Assembly (NCBI GenBank): GCA_013041925.1
Contig: JABDRB010000033.1
Location: 62,148-126,147, forward strand
Origin: Akkermansiaceae bacterium
Lineage (GTDB): Bacteria; Verrucomicrobiota; Verrucomicrobiia; Verrucomicrobiales; Akkermansiaceae
Length of the DNA stretch: 64,000 bases
Direction: 5' to 3'
In this document: positions 9,162 to 18,134 of the stretch, piece after piece
Layout: each line of letters begins with the position of its first letter
How positions within the stretch are numbered: position 1 is the stretch's first letter
Translations under genes and position numbers: made by a program
Notes under the pieces: generated by a model
The model's input: only the letters and a program-made list of their open reading frames with translations
The model's database searches: none
Told to the model about the DNA's origin: nothing

Positions 9162-9336
9162 GGGGTGATGGCGGGTGGGGGGCGGATGTAGGATGCGCTG
9201 GTAATACGGGTCCGGTGGATCGGATCTTTCGGGAATTGAATGGGGGGTAATTTCCGAAAACATTTTCTTTTTATTTGCAACTTTTGGTATCGTGGAGTGT
9301 TAATCTTACTCGAGGTTAACGTCCTCGGATTTGGTG

Positions 9337-10995
9337 ATGAACATCTCGGATAACCTGAGAATTTGCCGACAGTCATTTCGACTGCCTTGGGTCTTTATTG
9401 TCGTGATGCTGGGTCTGGGCGTCTGTGATGCGGAGCAAGGTGGGGGGAAGGCGGAGGTGAAAAAAGTGACGGTCAAGAAGGTGGAGGTGCCACTTCTTCT
9501 CCCCTATGAAAGTGATCAATTACCTGTGGCGGAGAAGGAGATAGACCGGAGGGTTCAAGAGGTTTTAAAGAAGCAGGGGGTGACCGCGGCGCGCACCTGT
9601 AGCGATGAGGTCTTTATCCGTCGTGTTTTTCTGGATGTGATTGGCACCTTGCCGACAGAAAGGGAGGTGCTTTATTTTATCAACAGTGATGATGCGGAGA
9701 GGCGCGCCAAGCTCATTGATGTGCTGCTTGAGCGTGAGGAATTTGTTGATTACTGGACATTGAAGTGGTGTGATTTGTTACGGGTGAAATCGGAGTTTCC
9801 TGTGAATCTCTGGCCCAATGGCGTGCAGGCGTATCATCGTTGGATCAGGGATGCGGTGAGCGAAAACCGTTCCTATGATGTTTTTGTCCGTCAGTTGCTT
9901 ACCTCCAGCGGCAGCAACTTCCGAGTGCCTGCCGTGAACTTTTACCGAGCTGTGCAAGGGACTGAGCCGGAAGCTATTGCTGAGATGGTTGCCCTTACCT
10001 TTATGGGGGTGCGCACTGAATACTGGTCGGATACAAACCGTAAGGAGCTCGCTGGTTTTTTCTCACAGATCGCCTATAAAAAAACGGTCGAGTGGAAGGA
10101 GGAAATCGTTTATCTAAACCCTGGGTCATCTCGCCCGCTTGCGCTGGTATTTCCGGATCGCAAGAAAGTGATTATTCCGGCGGGGGATGATCCACGCAAG
10201 GTTTTTGCCGACTGGTTGATCCGTGCGGACAATCCATGGTTCAGCCAGAGTATCTCGAACCGTGTTTGGTATTGGTTGATGGGGCGTGGGGTTATTCATG
10301 AGCCGGATGATATCCGTCCTAACAACCCTATTTCCAATCCAGCGTTGTTGCAGTATCTTCAGGGTGAGTTGGTGGCGTCTGGCTACGACCTGAAGCATTT
10401 GTTTCGACTGATCCTCAACTCGAGGACCTACCAGCAATCGTGTATCCCTCGGAGTGATCATCCATATGCGGCGGCATATTTTGCTCATTACACGATGCGG
10501 CGGCTTGATGCTGAAGTGCTTGTTGATGCCTTGAATGGTTTTGGTAACACACGAGAGAAGTATTGGAGTCCGATCCCTGAGCCGTTCACGTTTATCCCAG
10601 AAGACAAGCGGACGATCACGCTGTCTGATGGAAGTATCACCAGCCAGTTTCTTGAAATGTTTGGTCGGCCTAGTAGGGATAAGGGGTATGAGTCGGAGCG
10701 AGAGACAAACCCGACGGAGTTTCAGCGTCTCTATATGCTAAATTCGAAAGACATGCATGGTCGTATCGGCAGGAGTCCGATGTTACGCGACATCATATCC
10801 CGGGCAACGAAGGATCGAAAAGCGACGATTCGCATGGTCTATCTGGGTATCCTCTCGCGTCGGCCGACGGACCAGGAAACGGCGATGGTGCTGGCGCACT
10901 TCCGCGGGGCAGCGGGGAAGGCGGGGCTCAGGTCGGCGGTGCAAGATCTCGCCTGGGCCTTACTCAATACCAAGGAATTTCTCTATAAACATTAG
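9337..10995 (+). CDS. DUF1549/DUF1553 protein without heme domain
   Basis: About 552 residues. The N-terminal hydrophobic segment (LPWVFIVVMLGLGVCDAE) looks like a signal peptide. A DUF1549 region follows (DEVFIRRVFLDVIGTLPTE). A DUF1553 region holds DNPWFSQSISNRVWYWLMGRG and the C-terminal LAWALLNTKEFLY. Many PVC members carry an N-terminal cytochrome c domain; no CxxCH occurs here. The ATG at 9337 is chosen over TTG at 9331. It heads an operon with the DUF1501 and PPC genes; DUF1549/1553 and DUF1501 genes commonly adjoin in Planctomycetes and Verrucomicrobia. The biochemical role is not known. Confidence 0.85.
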   Translation: MNISDNLRICRQSFRLPWVFIVVMLGLGVCDAEQGGGKAEVKKVTVKKVEVPLLLPYESDQLPVAEKEIDRRVQEVLKKQGVTAARTCSDEVFIRRVFLDVIGTLPTEREVLYFINSDDAERRAKLIDVLLEREEFVDYWTLKWCDLLRVKSEFPVNLWPNGVQAYHRWIRDAVSENRSYDVFVRQLLTSSGSNFRVPAVNFYRAVQGTEPEAIAEMVALTFMGVRTEYWSDTNRKELAGFFSQIAYKKTVEWKEEIVYLNPGSSRPLALVFPDRKKVIIPAGDDPRKVFADWLIRADNPWFSQSISNRVWYWLMGRGVIHEPDDIRPNNPISNPALLQYLQGELVASGYDLKHLFRLILNSRTYQQSCIPRSDHPYAAAYFAHYTMRRLDAEVLVDALNGFGNTREKYWSPIPEPFTFIPEDKRTITLSDGSITSQFLEMFGRPSRDKGYESERETNPTEFQRLYMLNSKDMHGRIGRSPMLRDIISRATKDRKATIRMVYLGILSRRPTDQETAMVLAHFRGAAGKAGLRSAVQDLAWALLNTKEFLYKH

Positions 10996-11015
10996 ATGCA
11001 CCCTCACTCAAAAAC

Positions 11016-12365
11016 ATGGCTATGAAAGATACAAGCATGCGCTCACATATGTCCCGGCGTCATCTGTTAAAGACCGGAGCCGCTGCCGCCATCGGTGTGC
11101 CATTTCTTAACTCGGTGAACTTTGCAGGTGCCGCTGAGGAGCAAGCGAAGCCACGCCGAAGCGCTGCGGGTCCAGCCAAGGCTGTGATTGAAATTTGGAT
11201 GTGGGGTGGGCCATCGCATTTGGATACCTTTGATCCTAAACCAGGTGCTGGCTCCGACTACTGTGGCCCTTATGATGAGGTGGTGAATACGGTGGCCGAT
11301 GGGATGCAGATCAATGCACGGCTGCCGATGATGGCGAAGCAAGCGGGCAAGTTCTCGCTTGTGCGCAGCATGACCCACGGGGTGAATGCTCATGAGACGG
11401 CATCCTATCTGATGCAGACGGGGCGGTCGCCTGGGGACGGTCAGGTCTACCCGAGTATTGGCTCGGTTGTTTCCAAGTTCAGAGGATATGATGCTGGCTA
11501 CAAGGGATTGTTGCCACCCTACGTCGTGCTCACGCAGTCGCATGGAAGGTTTACCGAGGAGGGTTTTCTGGGTCCGAAGTATAAGCCATTTGCCACTGGG
11601 GGGGACCCGAATAGAGATCCGTTTACAGTGCAGGGGATTATTGCTCAAGGGATCACGGACGCTAGGCAGCAGAGTCGGCGTGAGTTGCTGCACTCGCTGG
11701 ACACCCTGGGTAAGGCGAACCCACATTCGCGTGACTTCAAAAAACTCGATGCGTGTGAGGAGAAGGCCTACACGATGATTCTCGGAGATGCCCGTAAGGT
11801 GTTTGATTTATCGAGTGAACCCGATGCCCTGCGTGATCGTTATGGTCGACACAGCTTTGGGCAGTCCTGTATGATGGCGCGGAGGTTGGTGGAAAATGGC
11901 GTGCGCTACATCACGATCAACTACAAGGGTTGGGATACGCATAAGATGCATTTCAACTCGATGAACCAGAAATTGCCGCAGATGGATCAGGGGATGGCGA
12001 CCTTGTTTGAGGATTTGGCTGAGCGTGGTCTTTTGGATAGCACCATCGTTTGGTGCTCGGGTGAGTTTGGTCGGACGCCTAAAGTGTTATGGAAAGAACC
12101 ATGGAAAGGTGGCAGGGGGCATTTTGGTGCGTGTTTTTCCTCGTTGGTCGGCGGTGGTGGATTTGCCGGCGGTCATGTTGTAGGATCAACAAATAAAAAA
12201 GGCATGGAGGTGGAGGATCGGCCTGTTTACCCGCAGGATTTTCTGGGGAGTATTTATGAAAAACTCGGGATTGATCCTGAAGGAACGCTTGATAATGGGC
12301 GTGGTGAAAAGGTGCCAATCACGATCGCCAGTGAGGGTAAGGGGCGATTGAAGGAAATCATGTAA
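11016..12365 (+). CDS. DUF1501 protein, Tat-exported, sulfatase/alkaline-phosphatase-like fold
   Basis: A 449-residue protein. The N-terminus has a twin-arginine-type signal (MSRRHLLKTGAAAAIGVPFL), implying export in folded form. The mature part shows DUF1501 hallmarks: EIWMWGGPSHLDTFDPKPGA, VRSMTHGVNAHE, TINYKGWDTHKMHFN and WCSGEFGRTP. The family is related to the alkaline phosphatase/sulfatase superfamily by its metal-ligand pattern; the reaction is not established. It lies 20 bases after the DUF1549/1553 gene and 11 bases before the PPC protein gene. Confidence 0.9.
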   Translation: MAMKDTSMRSHMSRRHLLKTGAAAAIGVPFLNSVNFAGAAEEQAKPRRSAAGPAKAVIEIWMWGGPSHLDTFDPKPGAGSDYCGPYDEVVNTVADGMQINARLPMMAKQAGKFSLVRSMTHGVNAHETASYLMQTGRSPGDGQVYPSIGSVVSKFRGYDAGYKGLLPPYVVLTQSHGRFTEEGFLGPKYKPFATGGDPNRDPFTVQGIIAQGITDARQQSRRELLHSLDTLGKANPHSRDFKKLDACEEKAYTMILGDARKVFDLSSEPDALRDRYGRHSFGQSCMMARRLVENGVRYITINYKGWDTHKMHFNSMNQKLPQMDQGMATLFEDLAERGLLDSTIVWCSGEFGRTPKVLWKEPWKGGRGHFGACFSSLVGGGGFAGGHVVGSTNKKGMEVEDRPVYPQDFLGSIYEKLGIDPEGTLDNGRGEKVPITIASEGKGRLKEIM

Positions 12366-12376
12366 TACCTGAACAG

Positions 12377-14602
12377 ATGAAACGTTGGATGTTATTGATA
12401 GGGTTGGCGCTTGCTGGACCGGTAGGCGCTGAGCCAGGGCAAGCGCAGGCACGTATTGGCTACATTTACCCAGCAGGTGCGCAGCAGGGGGCAAGTTTGG
12501 AAGTGACGGCGGGTGGTCGGAGTCTAGGCGGAGTCAAGGAGGTGATAGTCAGTGGTGAAGGAGTGAAGGCGAGTTATGTGCTCAGCGTTAAAAACTTCAA
12601 GAAAACCTACGGTGATTACCTTCGGCAGATGCAGAAAGAGATCCGGATACGCGAGGCGAAAAAAACACGCAAAGGGAGGCGTGCCGCTCAAAAGAAAAAG
12701 CCGGAGGGTGAGAAGATTGTGCCGCCAGATCATCCTCTGTTTCGAGAATTAGAGCATTGCACCCAGCAGGAGCTCGCGGCTCTTCTCAAGAGGTATTATA
12801 AGGAGAGTAAACAAAAGAACCGAGAGATTGACGAACTTTGTTTGATCAAAGTGACGGTGGATGCGGATGCCGAGCCAGGGATGCGTGAGGTGAGGCTCCG
12901 GACCAACGGAGGGATCAGTAATCCGGTCCGATTTTTTGTGGGGGGGAAACCTGAATGTCTTGAAGTTGAGCCGAACGACAAGGTGGCGATCAACCCTCCA
13001 CTGACCACGCCCTTTCTCATCAATGGCCAGATTACAGCGGGTGATATTGACCGTTTTCAATTTCATGCGAAAGCTGGTCAACAACTGCTTATCCAAGGGC
13101 ATGCAAGGTCGGTGATTCCCTACATTGCCGATGCGGTTCCAGGTTGGTTTCAAGCGACCTTGGCGATTTATGATGCGACGGGAAAGGAGTTGGCCTATGC
13201 GGATGACTATCGATTTAGCCCGGACCCCGTGCTGTTTTATGAAATCCCAGCGGATGCGATCTATCAGCTGGCAATACGTGACTCGATTTACCGAGGACGG
13301 GAGGATTTTGTCTATCGAATTTCTGTTGGTGAAGACCCCTTTGTGACACACATTTTCCCGCTTGGTGGGAGTCACGGCCGCAGGACCGAAGTGGCGCTTT
13401 CGGGGTGGAACCTTCCCTCCCGACACGCAGAGTTGGATACGCAAAAAGATCCGAGGACATTTCATGAACTAACGATCGCGCATTCCAATCCAATCCCCTA
13501 TGCGGTGGATGAGCTTCCAGAAATCTTTGAAGCAGCGAACAATGATACCAACAAGGGGGCCACGGCGATTTCTCTGCCCGTCATCATGAATGGGAGGATT
13601 GAACGTTCTGGGGATAAGGATATCTATCAGTTTGATGCTCGAGCGGGGGACAGGGTGATTGCGGAGGTGATGGCGCGCCGACTGCAGTCGCCGCTGGACT
13701 CGATGCTTCGCCTGACCGATGCTGCGGGCCATGTGATTACGTGGAATGATGATGCCGAGCAGCTCAATCTCGGCATGCTGACCCACCATGCAGATTCAAA
13801 ATTGAGTGCGCGCTTGCCACGGGAAGGTCGCTATTTGATTCATCTATCAGATGCGCAAGGTCGGGGTGGTCGTGCGTATGGTTACCGGCTTCGTGTGAGC
13901 AAGCCGATTCCTGATTTTGCGGTGAGCGCCACGCCCTCGAGTATTTCGGTGAGGCAGGGGTGCTCGGTGCCGATTGCGGTGCATGCGGTGAGGAAAGATG
14001 GTTTTGATGGGGAAATTAACCTTGTGCTTAAGGATGCTCCCAAGGGGTTTAAACTCAGTGGCGCGACAATCCCCGCAGGATGTGATTTTGTCCGCATGAC
14101 ACTCACCGCCCCCATGGATGTTAAGAACGAGCTTTTTGAGATTCGTTTGCAGGCGAGGGCGAAGCTTGTGAACCGATTGGTGACACGTGATGTGACTCCT
14201 GGTGAAGCCATGACACAGGCATTTATCACGCATCACATCATGCCTGTGGAGCAGATCATGGTCTATGTCGGAGGTCGGGGAGTGGCACCTGAGTTGATCC
14301 TCTCTAAGAGTGGCCGTGTGTCTATCCTTCGAGGAGGAGAAACCACTCTGCGACTCAAAAAAACCAGGTTGACGGGCAATCTCCAGTTAAAACTCTATCA
14401 GGCGCCCGAGGGGATTAGCCTCGAGCTGAAGCGGTCTGGGAACAATGCCCTTAGCGTGTCGTTGAAGGCGGATGAGGAAATGAAGTCTGGGGTGGCGGGC
14501 AATCTGATGATCGAGGTCTTCCGTGAACAACAAACGAAAAATAAAAAAGTGAGGCTCATGTCCATGGGGGTGATGCCTGCCGTGCCTTTTACCGTGAAAT
14601 GA
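12377..14602 (+). CDS. Secreted protein with pre-peptidase C-terminal (PPC) domains
   Basis: A 741-residue protein with a signal peptide (MKRWMLLIGLALAGPVGA). An Ig-like opening domain (YIYPAGAQQGASLEVTAGG) leads to a Lys/Arg-rich insert at about residues 90-120. Two PPC-type beta domains follow, recognisable by INGQITAGDIDRFQFHAKAG and MNGRIERSGDKDIYQFDARAG. PPC domains are beta-jellyroll modules on secreted enzymes; no catalytic domain is visible here. It is the third gene of the DUF1549-DUF1501 operon and probably acts at the cell surface or periplasm with those products. Confidence 0.8.
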   Translation: MKRWMLLIGLALAGPVGAEPGQAQARIGYIYPAGAQQGASLEVTAGGRSLGGVKEVIVSGEGVKASYVLSVKNFKKTYGDYLRQMQKEIRIREAKKTRKGRRAAQKKKPEGEKIVPPDHPLFRELEHCTQQELAALLKRYYKESKQKNREIDELCLIKVTVDADAEPGMREVRLRTNGGISNPVRFFVGGKPECLEVEPNDKVAINPPLTTPFLINGQITAGDIDRFQFHAKAGQQLLIQGHARSVIPYIADAVPGWFQATLAIYDATGKELAYADDYRFSPDPVLFYEIPADAIYQLAIRDSIYRGREDFVYRISVGEDPFVTHIFPLGGSHGRRTEVALSGWNLPSRHAELDTQKDPRTFHELTIAHSNPIPYAVDELPEIFEAANNDTNKGATAISLPVIMNGRIERSGDKDIYQFDARAGDRVIAEVMARRLQSPLDSMLRLTDAAGHVITWNDDAEQLNLGMLTHHADSKLSARLPREGRYLIHLSDAQGRGGRAYGYRLRVSKPIPDFAVSATPSSISVRQGCSVPIAVHAVRKDGFDGEINLVLKDAPKGFKLSGATIPAGCDFVRMTLTAPMDVKNELFEIRLQARAKLVNRLVTRDVTPGEAMTQAFITHHIMPVEQIMVYVGGRGVAPELILSKSGRVSILRGGETTLRLKKTRLTGNLQLKLYQAPEGISLELKRSGNNALSVSLKADEEMKSGVAGNLMIEVFREQQTKNKKVRLMSMGVMPAVPFTVK

Positions 14603-14650
14603 TGTAAGATAGAGCCTTTTGAATTCGTTAATAACTTATCACCTCCTCCG

Positions 14651-15871
14651 ATGTATCAAGAAACTGATTATCCTATGCCGATGCCGCACGCTCAACCTTC
14701 CGAGAAATGTTTTCTGGGGGATCTCCCTGTCTCGGTGCAGTGCTCCCGATTTTGTGGTGCCGAGGGTGTGGATGAGGTGCAATGGATGATTCGCCCGACG
14801 AGTTACGCGACGTTTGAAACCCAGCTTGAGTGGGTGCGTCTTGCTTACGAGCGGGCGCTGGCCGAGGCGGGTATGTCGATGGATACCGCTGTCTGGCGTA
14901 GGTTCCTCTGTAGTGACCTGCTTAATCAGGTTGATTGGCTAAAAAACAGCGCCTTTTCCCAGCCTGATGATCCATCAAACCCGTGTGCTATTTCCTGGGT
15001 TTGTCAGCCGCCTGCCGCACCATCGAAGGTGACGCTTTGGGTGCAGCATGTGGATGATCCATCGGGCAGCCTTCAAAAAACGAAGCACGGGAACACGCTC
15101 AGTCTCAATCGCGGTGAGTTGATCCATCATTGGACCACGGGCGTGAGCTCACCACATGTGGACGGGGCGTATCTACAAACGTTGGGAATCTTTGCGCAGT
15201 ATGACAAGGTGCTCGTGGATAAGGGTCTATGCTTGGCTGATGACGTTGTGCGGACGTGGTTTTTTGCCCAGAATGTGGATGCCAACTACGCGGGATTGGT
15301 GACGGCGCGCAATGAGGTATTTGCGCAGCAGGGGCTTACAGATAAGACTCATTATATTGCCAGCACTGGCATCGAAGGTGGGTCATCGGAAGTTTCCGCG
15401 AGGACGATGATGGATGCTTACGCGATTTCCGGCGTGAAGCCCGAGCAAATCACCCACCTGCATGCGCAGGATTATCTGAGCCCAACTCACATCTATGGCG
15501 TGGCTTTCGAGCGTGGCACTTCCATTGCTTATAGGGACCGCAAACATATCTTGATCTCGGGGACCGCGAGCATCGACTCCCATGGCGAGATTCTTTTCCC
15601 TGGCGATGTGATCCAGCAGCTTGACCGGACATTGGTGAATATCGAAGCGTTGCTCAATGAGGCGGGTGCGAGTCTGGGTGATATGCAGGTGATGTTGGTT
15701 TACCTGCGTGACCCGAACGATCACGGTCCGGTGATGGAGGTGCTTGTTGAGCGTTTTCCCGACACGCCGTTTGAATGTGTGACCGCGCCTGTTTGCCGAC
15801 CTGGTTGGTTGATTGAAATTGAGGGTTTGGCGGTGGTTGGAAATGACGCGCCGGAGTTACCCGCCTTTTAG
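14651..15871 (+). CDS. Rid-superfamily protein with chorismatase-like architecture
   Basis: A 406-residue cytoplasmic protein. The C-terminal part (about residues 285-395) is a YjgF/Rid-like domain: HILISGTASIDSHGEILFPG, then VMLVYLRDPNDH and CRPGWLIEIEGLAVV. The middle (about 175-285) looks like a second Rid-like unit with DVVRTWFFAQNV and STGIEGGSSE. The GTASI motif and tandem layout resemble chorismatases of the FkbO/Hyg5/XanB2 group, which cleave chorismate to hydroxybenzoate-type products. That activity is only inferred, and an uncharacterised imine deaminase is the alternative. It precedes hemL by 98 bases. Confidence 0.6.
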   Translation: MYQETDYPMPMPHAQPSEKCFLGDLPVSVQCSRFCGAEGVDEVQWMIRPTSYATFETQLEWVRLAYERALAEAGMSMDTAVWRRFLCSDLLNQVDWLKNSAFSQPDDPSNPCAISWVCQPPAAPSKVTLWVQHVDDPSGSLQKTKHGNTLSLNRGELIHHWTTGVSSPHVDGAYLQTLGIFAQYDKVLVDKGLCLADDVVRTWFFAQNVDANYAGLVTARNEVFAQQGLTDKTHYIASTGIEGGSSEVSARTMMDAYAISGVKPEQITHLHAQDYLSPTHIYGVAFERGTSIAYRDRKHILISGTASIDSHGEILFPGDVIQQLDRTLVNIEALLNEAGASLGDMQVMLVYLRDPNDHGPVMEVLVERFPDTPFECVTAPVCRPGWLIEIEGLAVVGNDAPELPAF

Positions 15872-15969
15872 CCACTGGGTAGGGAGCATTGGGATGTCTG
15901 TTTTGGAGTCTTGCCAAGGGGTGATCGAGGTCGCAGGATGAGCGCGACCAGAGATCTGGTGTAATCACG

Positions 15970-17253
15970 ATGAAAACAGATATTTCCAGTAAGTTATTCA
16001 AGGCCGCCAAGGAACTTATCCCCGGCGGGGTGAATTCTCCTGTGCGTGCATTCCGCAATGTCGACGGGGAGCCGTTTTTTGTCCGCCGTGCCAAAGGCTG
16101 CAGAATCGAGGATGTGGATGGAAATAAGCTCATCGATTATGTCGGCACCTGGGGGCCCGCGATCCTCGGACACGCGCCGCAGTGCGTCATTGAGGCCGTG
16201 CATCTCGCCGCCAAGGAGGGCGTGTCTTTTGGTATCCCCAACCCCTATGAGATCGAGATGGCCCAGCTGATTGTCGATTGGGTGCCGTCGGTAGAAAAAG
16301 TCAGAATGGTCAACTCTGGGACGGAGGCAACAATGAGTGCCATCCGTCTGGCACGTGGGTTTACGGGGCGGGATAAAATCATCAAATTCGAGGGCTGTTA
16401 CCACGGTCATGTCGATAGCTTATTGGTTGCGGCAGGTTCGGGTGCGCTCACCCACGGGAAGCCAGATTCCGCTGGTGTGCCGTCGGCTTTTGCGGCAGAA
16501 ACCATCACGCTGCCCTATAATGATCTTGAAAAAGTGCGGGAGGTTTTTGCGGCGATGGGCGACCAGATTGCGGCGGTGATAGTGGAGAGCTATCCCGCAA
16601 ATGCAGGGCTTATTTTTCCCAAGGAGGGGTATTTGCAAGGGCTTCGAGATGTCACAGCCGAGTATGGCACGGTGTTTATTTTTGACGAAGTCATGACGGG
16701 TTTCCGTGTGGCCAAAGGGGGGGTGCAGCAGTTGGAGGGGATCACCCCCGACCTCACCGCCATGGGGAAGGTGATTGGCGGAGGATTGCCTGTGGGTGCC
16801 TTTGGTGGCAGGGCCGAGATCATGGATTACCTCGCCCCCGATGGCCCCGTTTATCAAGCGGGCACGCTGAGCGGAAATCCACTTGCCATGGCCGCCGGGA
16901 TCGCCCAGCTGCGCGAGATGGAGAAACAGGACGGATACACCCGGCTCGAGCAGCTTGGGGCTCGACTCGAAGCCGGTGTGAGGAGTTTGCTGGCAGCGAA
17001 GGGGATGGACTACGGATTCAACCGTATCGGCTCCATGTTCTGCTTGTTTTTCACAGGCGAAGAGATCGTGAACCTCGACTCCGTGATGACGGCCGACACG
17101 GCGGCCTTTAGAAAATTTTTCACCTCGATGTTAGATCAGGGGGTTTACATGGCACCCAGCCCCTACGAAACGGGTTTCATCAGTATGGCGCACGGCTACG
17201 ATGAAATCGACGCAACACTCGATGCCATGGAGCTGGCGCTTTCGTTGGTTTAA
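15970..17253 (+). CDS. hemL: Glutamate-1-semialdehyde 2,1-aminomutase
   Basis: A 427-residue PLP enzyme that converts glutamate-1-semialdehyde to 5-aminolevulinate, the C5-route entry to heme. Seen: [39 protein letters not shown] and the PLP-lysine motif [12 protein letters not shown] with Lys at about residue 267. Length and the start ([21 protein letters not shown]) match the family. It is followed after 119 bases by tRNA-Leu. Heme demand is consistent with the two c-type heme proteins in this window. Confidence 0.97.
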   Translation: MKTDISSKLFKAAKELIPGGVNSPVRAFRNVDGEPFFVRRAKGCRIEDVDGNKLIDYVGTWGPAILGHAPQCVIEAVHLAAKEGVSFGIPNPYEIEMAQLIVDWVPSVEKVRMVNSGTEATMSAIRLARGFTGRDKIIKFEGCYHGHVDSLLVAAGSGALTHGKPDSAGVPSAFAAETITLPYNDLEKVREVFAAMGDQIAAVIVESYPANAGLIFPKEGYLQGLRDVTAEYGTVFIFDEVMTGFRVAKGGVQQLEGITPDLTAMGKVIGGGLPVGAFGGRAEIMDYLAPDGPVYQAGTLSGNPLAMAAGIAQLREMEKQDGYTRLEQLGARLEAGVRSLLAAKGMDYGFNRIGSMFCLFFTGEEIVNLDSVMTADTAAFRKFFTSMLDQGVYMAPSPYETGFISMAHGYDEIDATLDAMELALSLV

Positions 17254-17331
17254 ATACACCAGTGACCACGTCTTGACGGACGGCTGAAAGAGGGGTGATC
17301 GCCAATCGGGGTATTTCTGAAAAAATTCCCG

Positions 17332-17359
17332 TTGCTATCACCCATGGATTAACTATAGT
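17332..17359 (+). promoter_or_regulatory. Candidate sigma-70 promoter of tRNA-Leu
   Basis: TTGCTA (17332-17337), a 16-base spacer, then TATAGT (17354-17359), ending 13 bases before the mature tRNA 5' end. Both hexamers are close to consensus and the distance suits a tRNA transcript. Confidence 0.55.
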
Positions 17360-17372
17360 GATTTCGTTCCGA

Positions 17373-17455
17373 GCCGGGATGGTGGAATTGGTAGACACGC
17401 TAGATTTAGGATCTAGTGCCCTTTGGGCGTGCAGGTTCGACCCCTGTTCCCGGTA
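17373..17455 (+). tRNA. tRNA-Leu (anticodon UAG)
   Basis: Acceptor arms GCCGGGA and TCCCGGT pair with one G-U at the first position. The anticodon stem CTAGA/TCTAG closes a loop TTTAGGA with anticodon TAG. There is a class II variable arm (TGCCCTTTGGGCGT), and the T-arm CAGG-TTCGACC-CCTG is intact. CCA is not encoded. Confidence 0.95.
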
Positions 17456-17495
17456 CTTCCCCCCTTAATAAACTTAATAAAAAACAACGAGAATC

Positions 17496-17696
17496 ATGGA
17501 TGAACTCAAAAAACAATTGATGGAAAAACTGGGCCTTGATGAGGCGATCAGTCAGCAGGCGATCGATATGGTCCTCGGATTTGTGAAGGACAAGTTGCCC
17601 GAAAATGTGCAAGGGCTTGTTGATTCTGCAGCTTCTGGCGAATTGCCAGACACGGGTGGTCTGCTTGACCAAGCCAAAGGCCTTTTTGGGGGTTAG
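17496..17696 (+). CDS. Small helical protein, 66 aa, unknown
   Basis: Begins 40 bases after tRNA-Leu. It is an acidic, all-helical-looking peptide with two halves of similar rhythm (LKKQLMEKLGLDEAISQQAI and MVLGFVKDKLPENVQGLVDS) and a Gly-rich end (GGLLDQAKGLFGG). The pattern recalls the DUF2267/DUF2780-type small proteins, but the match is not secure. No signal or membrane segment is seen. A weak GC-rich hairpin (about 17700-17720) follows the stop codon. Confidence 0.6.
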   Translation: MDELKKQLMEKLGLDEAISQQAIDMVLGFVKDKLPENVQGLVDSAASGELPDTGGLLDQAKGLFGG

Positions 17697-17803
17697 TCCA
17701 GCTGAGCCGTTCGGTTCAGCTTGATCGGCCCTTGGCCAAATCCTTTCTCCTCGCACGGTTCGATCTGAGCCGAGGCGGGTGATACACACTGTGATACAAC
17801 AGA

Positions 17804-18076
17804 ATGCGTAGGTCAAAACAGATTGCTCTAGGCTCGGCAGGGGTCGCTTTCTTTTTTCTGATGATGGGAGGGATCGCAGGCACCGCCTACTTGCCTGGAT
17901 TTGCCGGCGAGTTAGGGCGGATGTGTCTAGCTCTTGTGACCAGCCCATTCCTCATGGAGACGGCGATTTTCTTTCTCGCCTTGGCGCTCTTGTTTGCCGT
18001 CAATGGCTGGCGCCGTAATCGTGAGGGGGATGATTGGGTGACCTTGGATGAAAAAGGCTTACCGAAGAAGAGGTGA
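17804..18076 (+). CDS. Small two-helix membrane protein, unknown
   Basis: 90 residues with two hydrophobic helices (about 8-30 and 48-67) and a charged C-terminal tail (GWRRNREGDDWVTLDEKGLP). It lies 58 bases upstream of the VKOR-thioredoxin gene on the same strand, but a hairpin followed by T-rich sequence separates them. I do not recognise a family. Confidence 0.55.
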   Translation: MRRSKQIALGSAGVAFFFLMMGGIAGTAYLPGFAGELGRMCLALVTSPFLMETAIFFLALALLFAVNGWRRNREGDDWVTLDEKGLPKKR

Positions 18077-18106
18077 TCGTTTTTTGATCTCCCAGCCTCT
18101 TTTTTA
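18067..18106 (+). terminator. Possible terminator after the small membrane protein
   Basis: AAGAGG (18068-18073) can pair with CCTCTT (18096-18101), with an inner GGTGATC/GATCTCC pairing, followed by a run of seven T. It overlaps the stop codon of the 17804-18076 gene. The stem is interrupted, so termination may be partial. Confidence 0.4.
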
Positions 18107-18134
18107 TACATTCTGGCTCGTCATCGAGGACGAG

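Noticed and set aside
12749-13465. Minus-strand open frame of 238 codons in the PPC gene
   Set aside because: Antisense to a clear PPC-repeat gene in a continuous operon; the peptide is His/Arg-rich without domain features.
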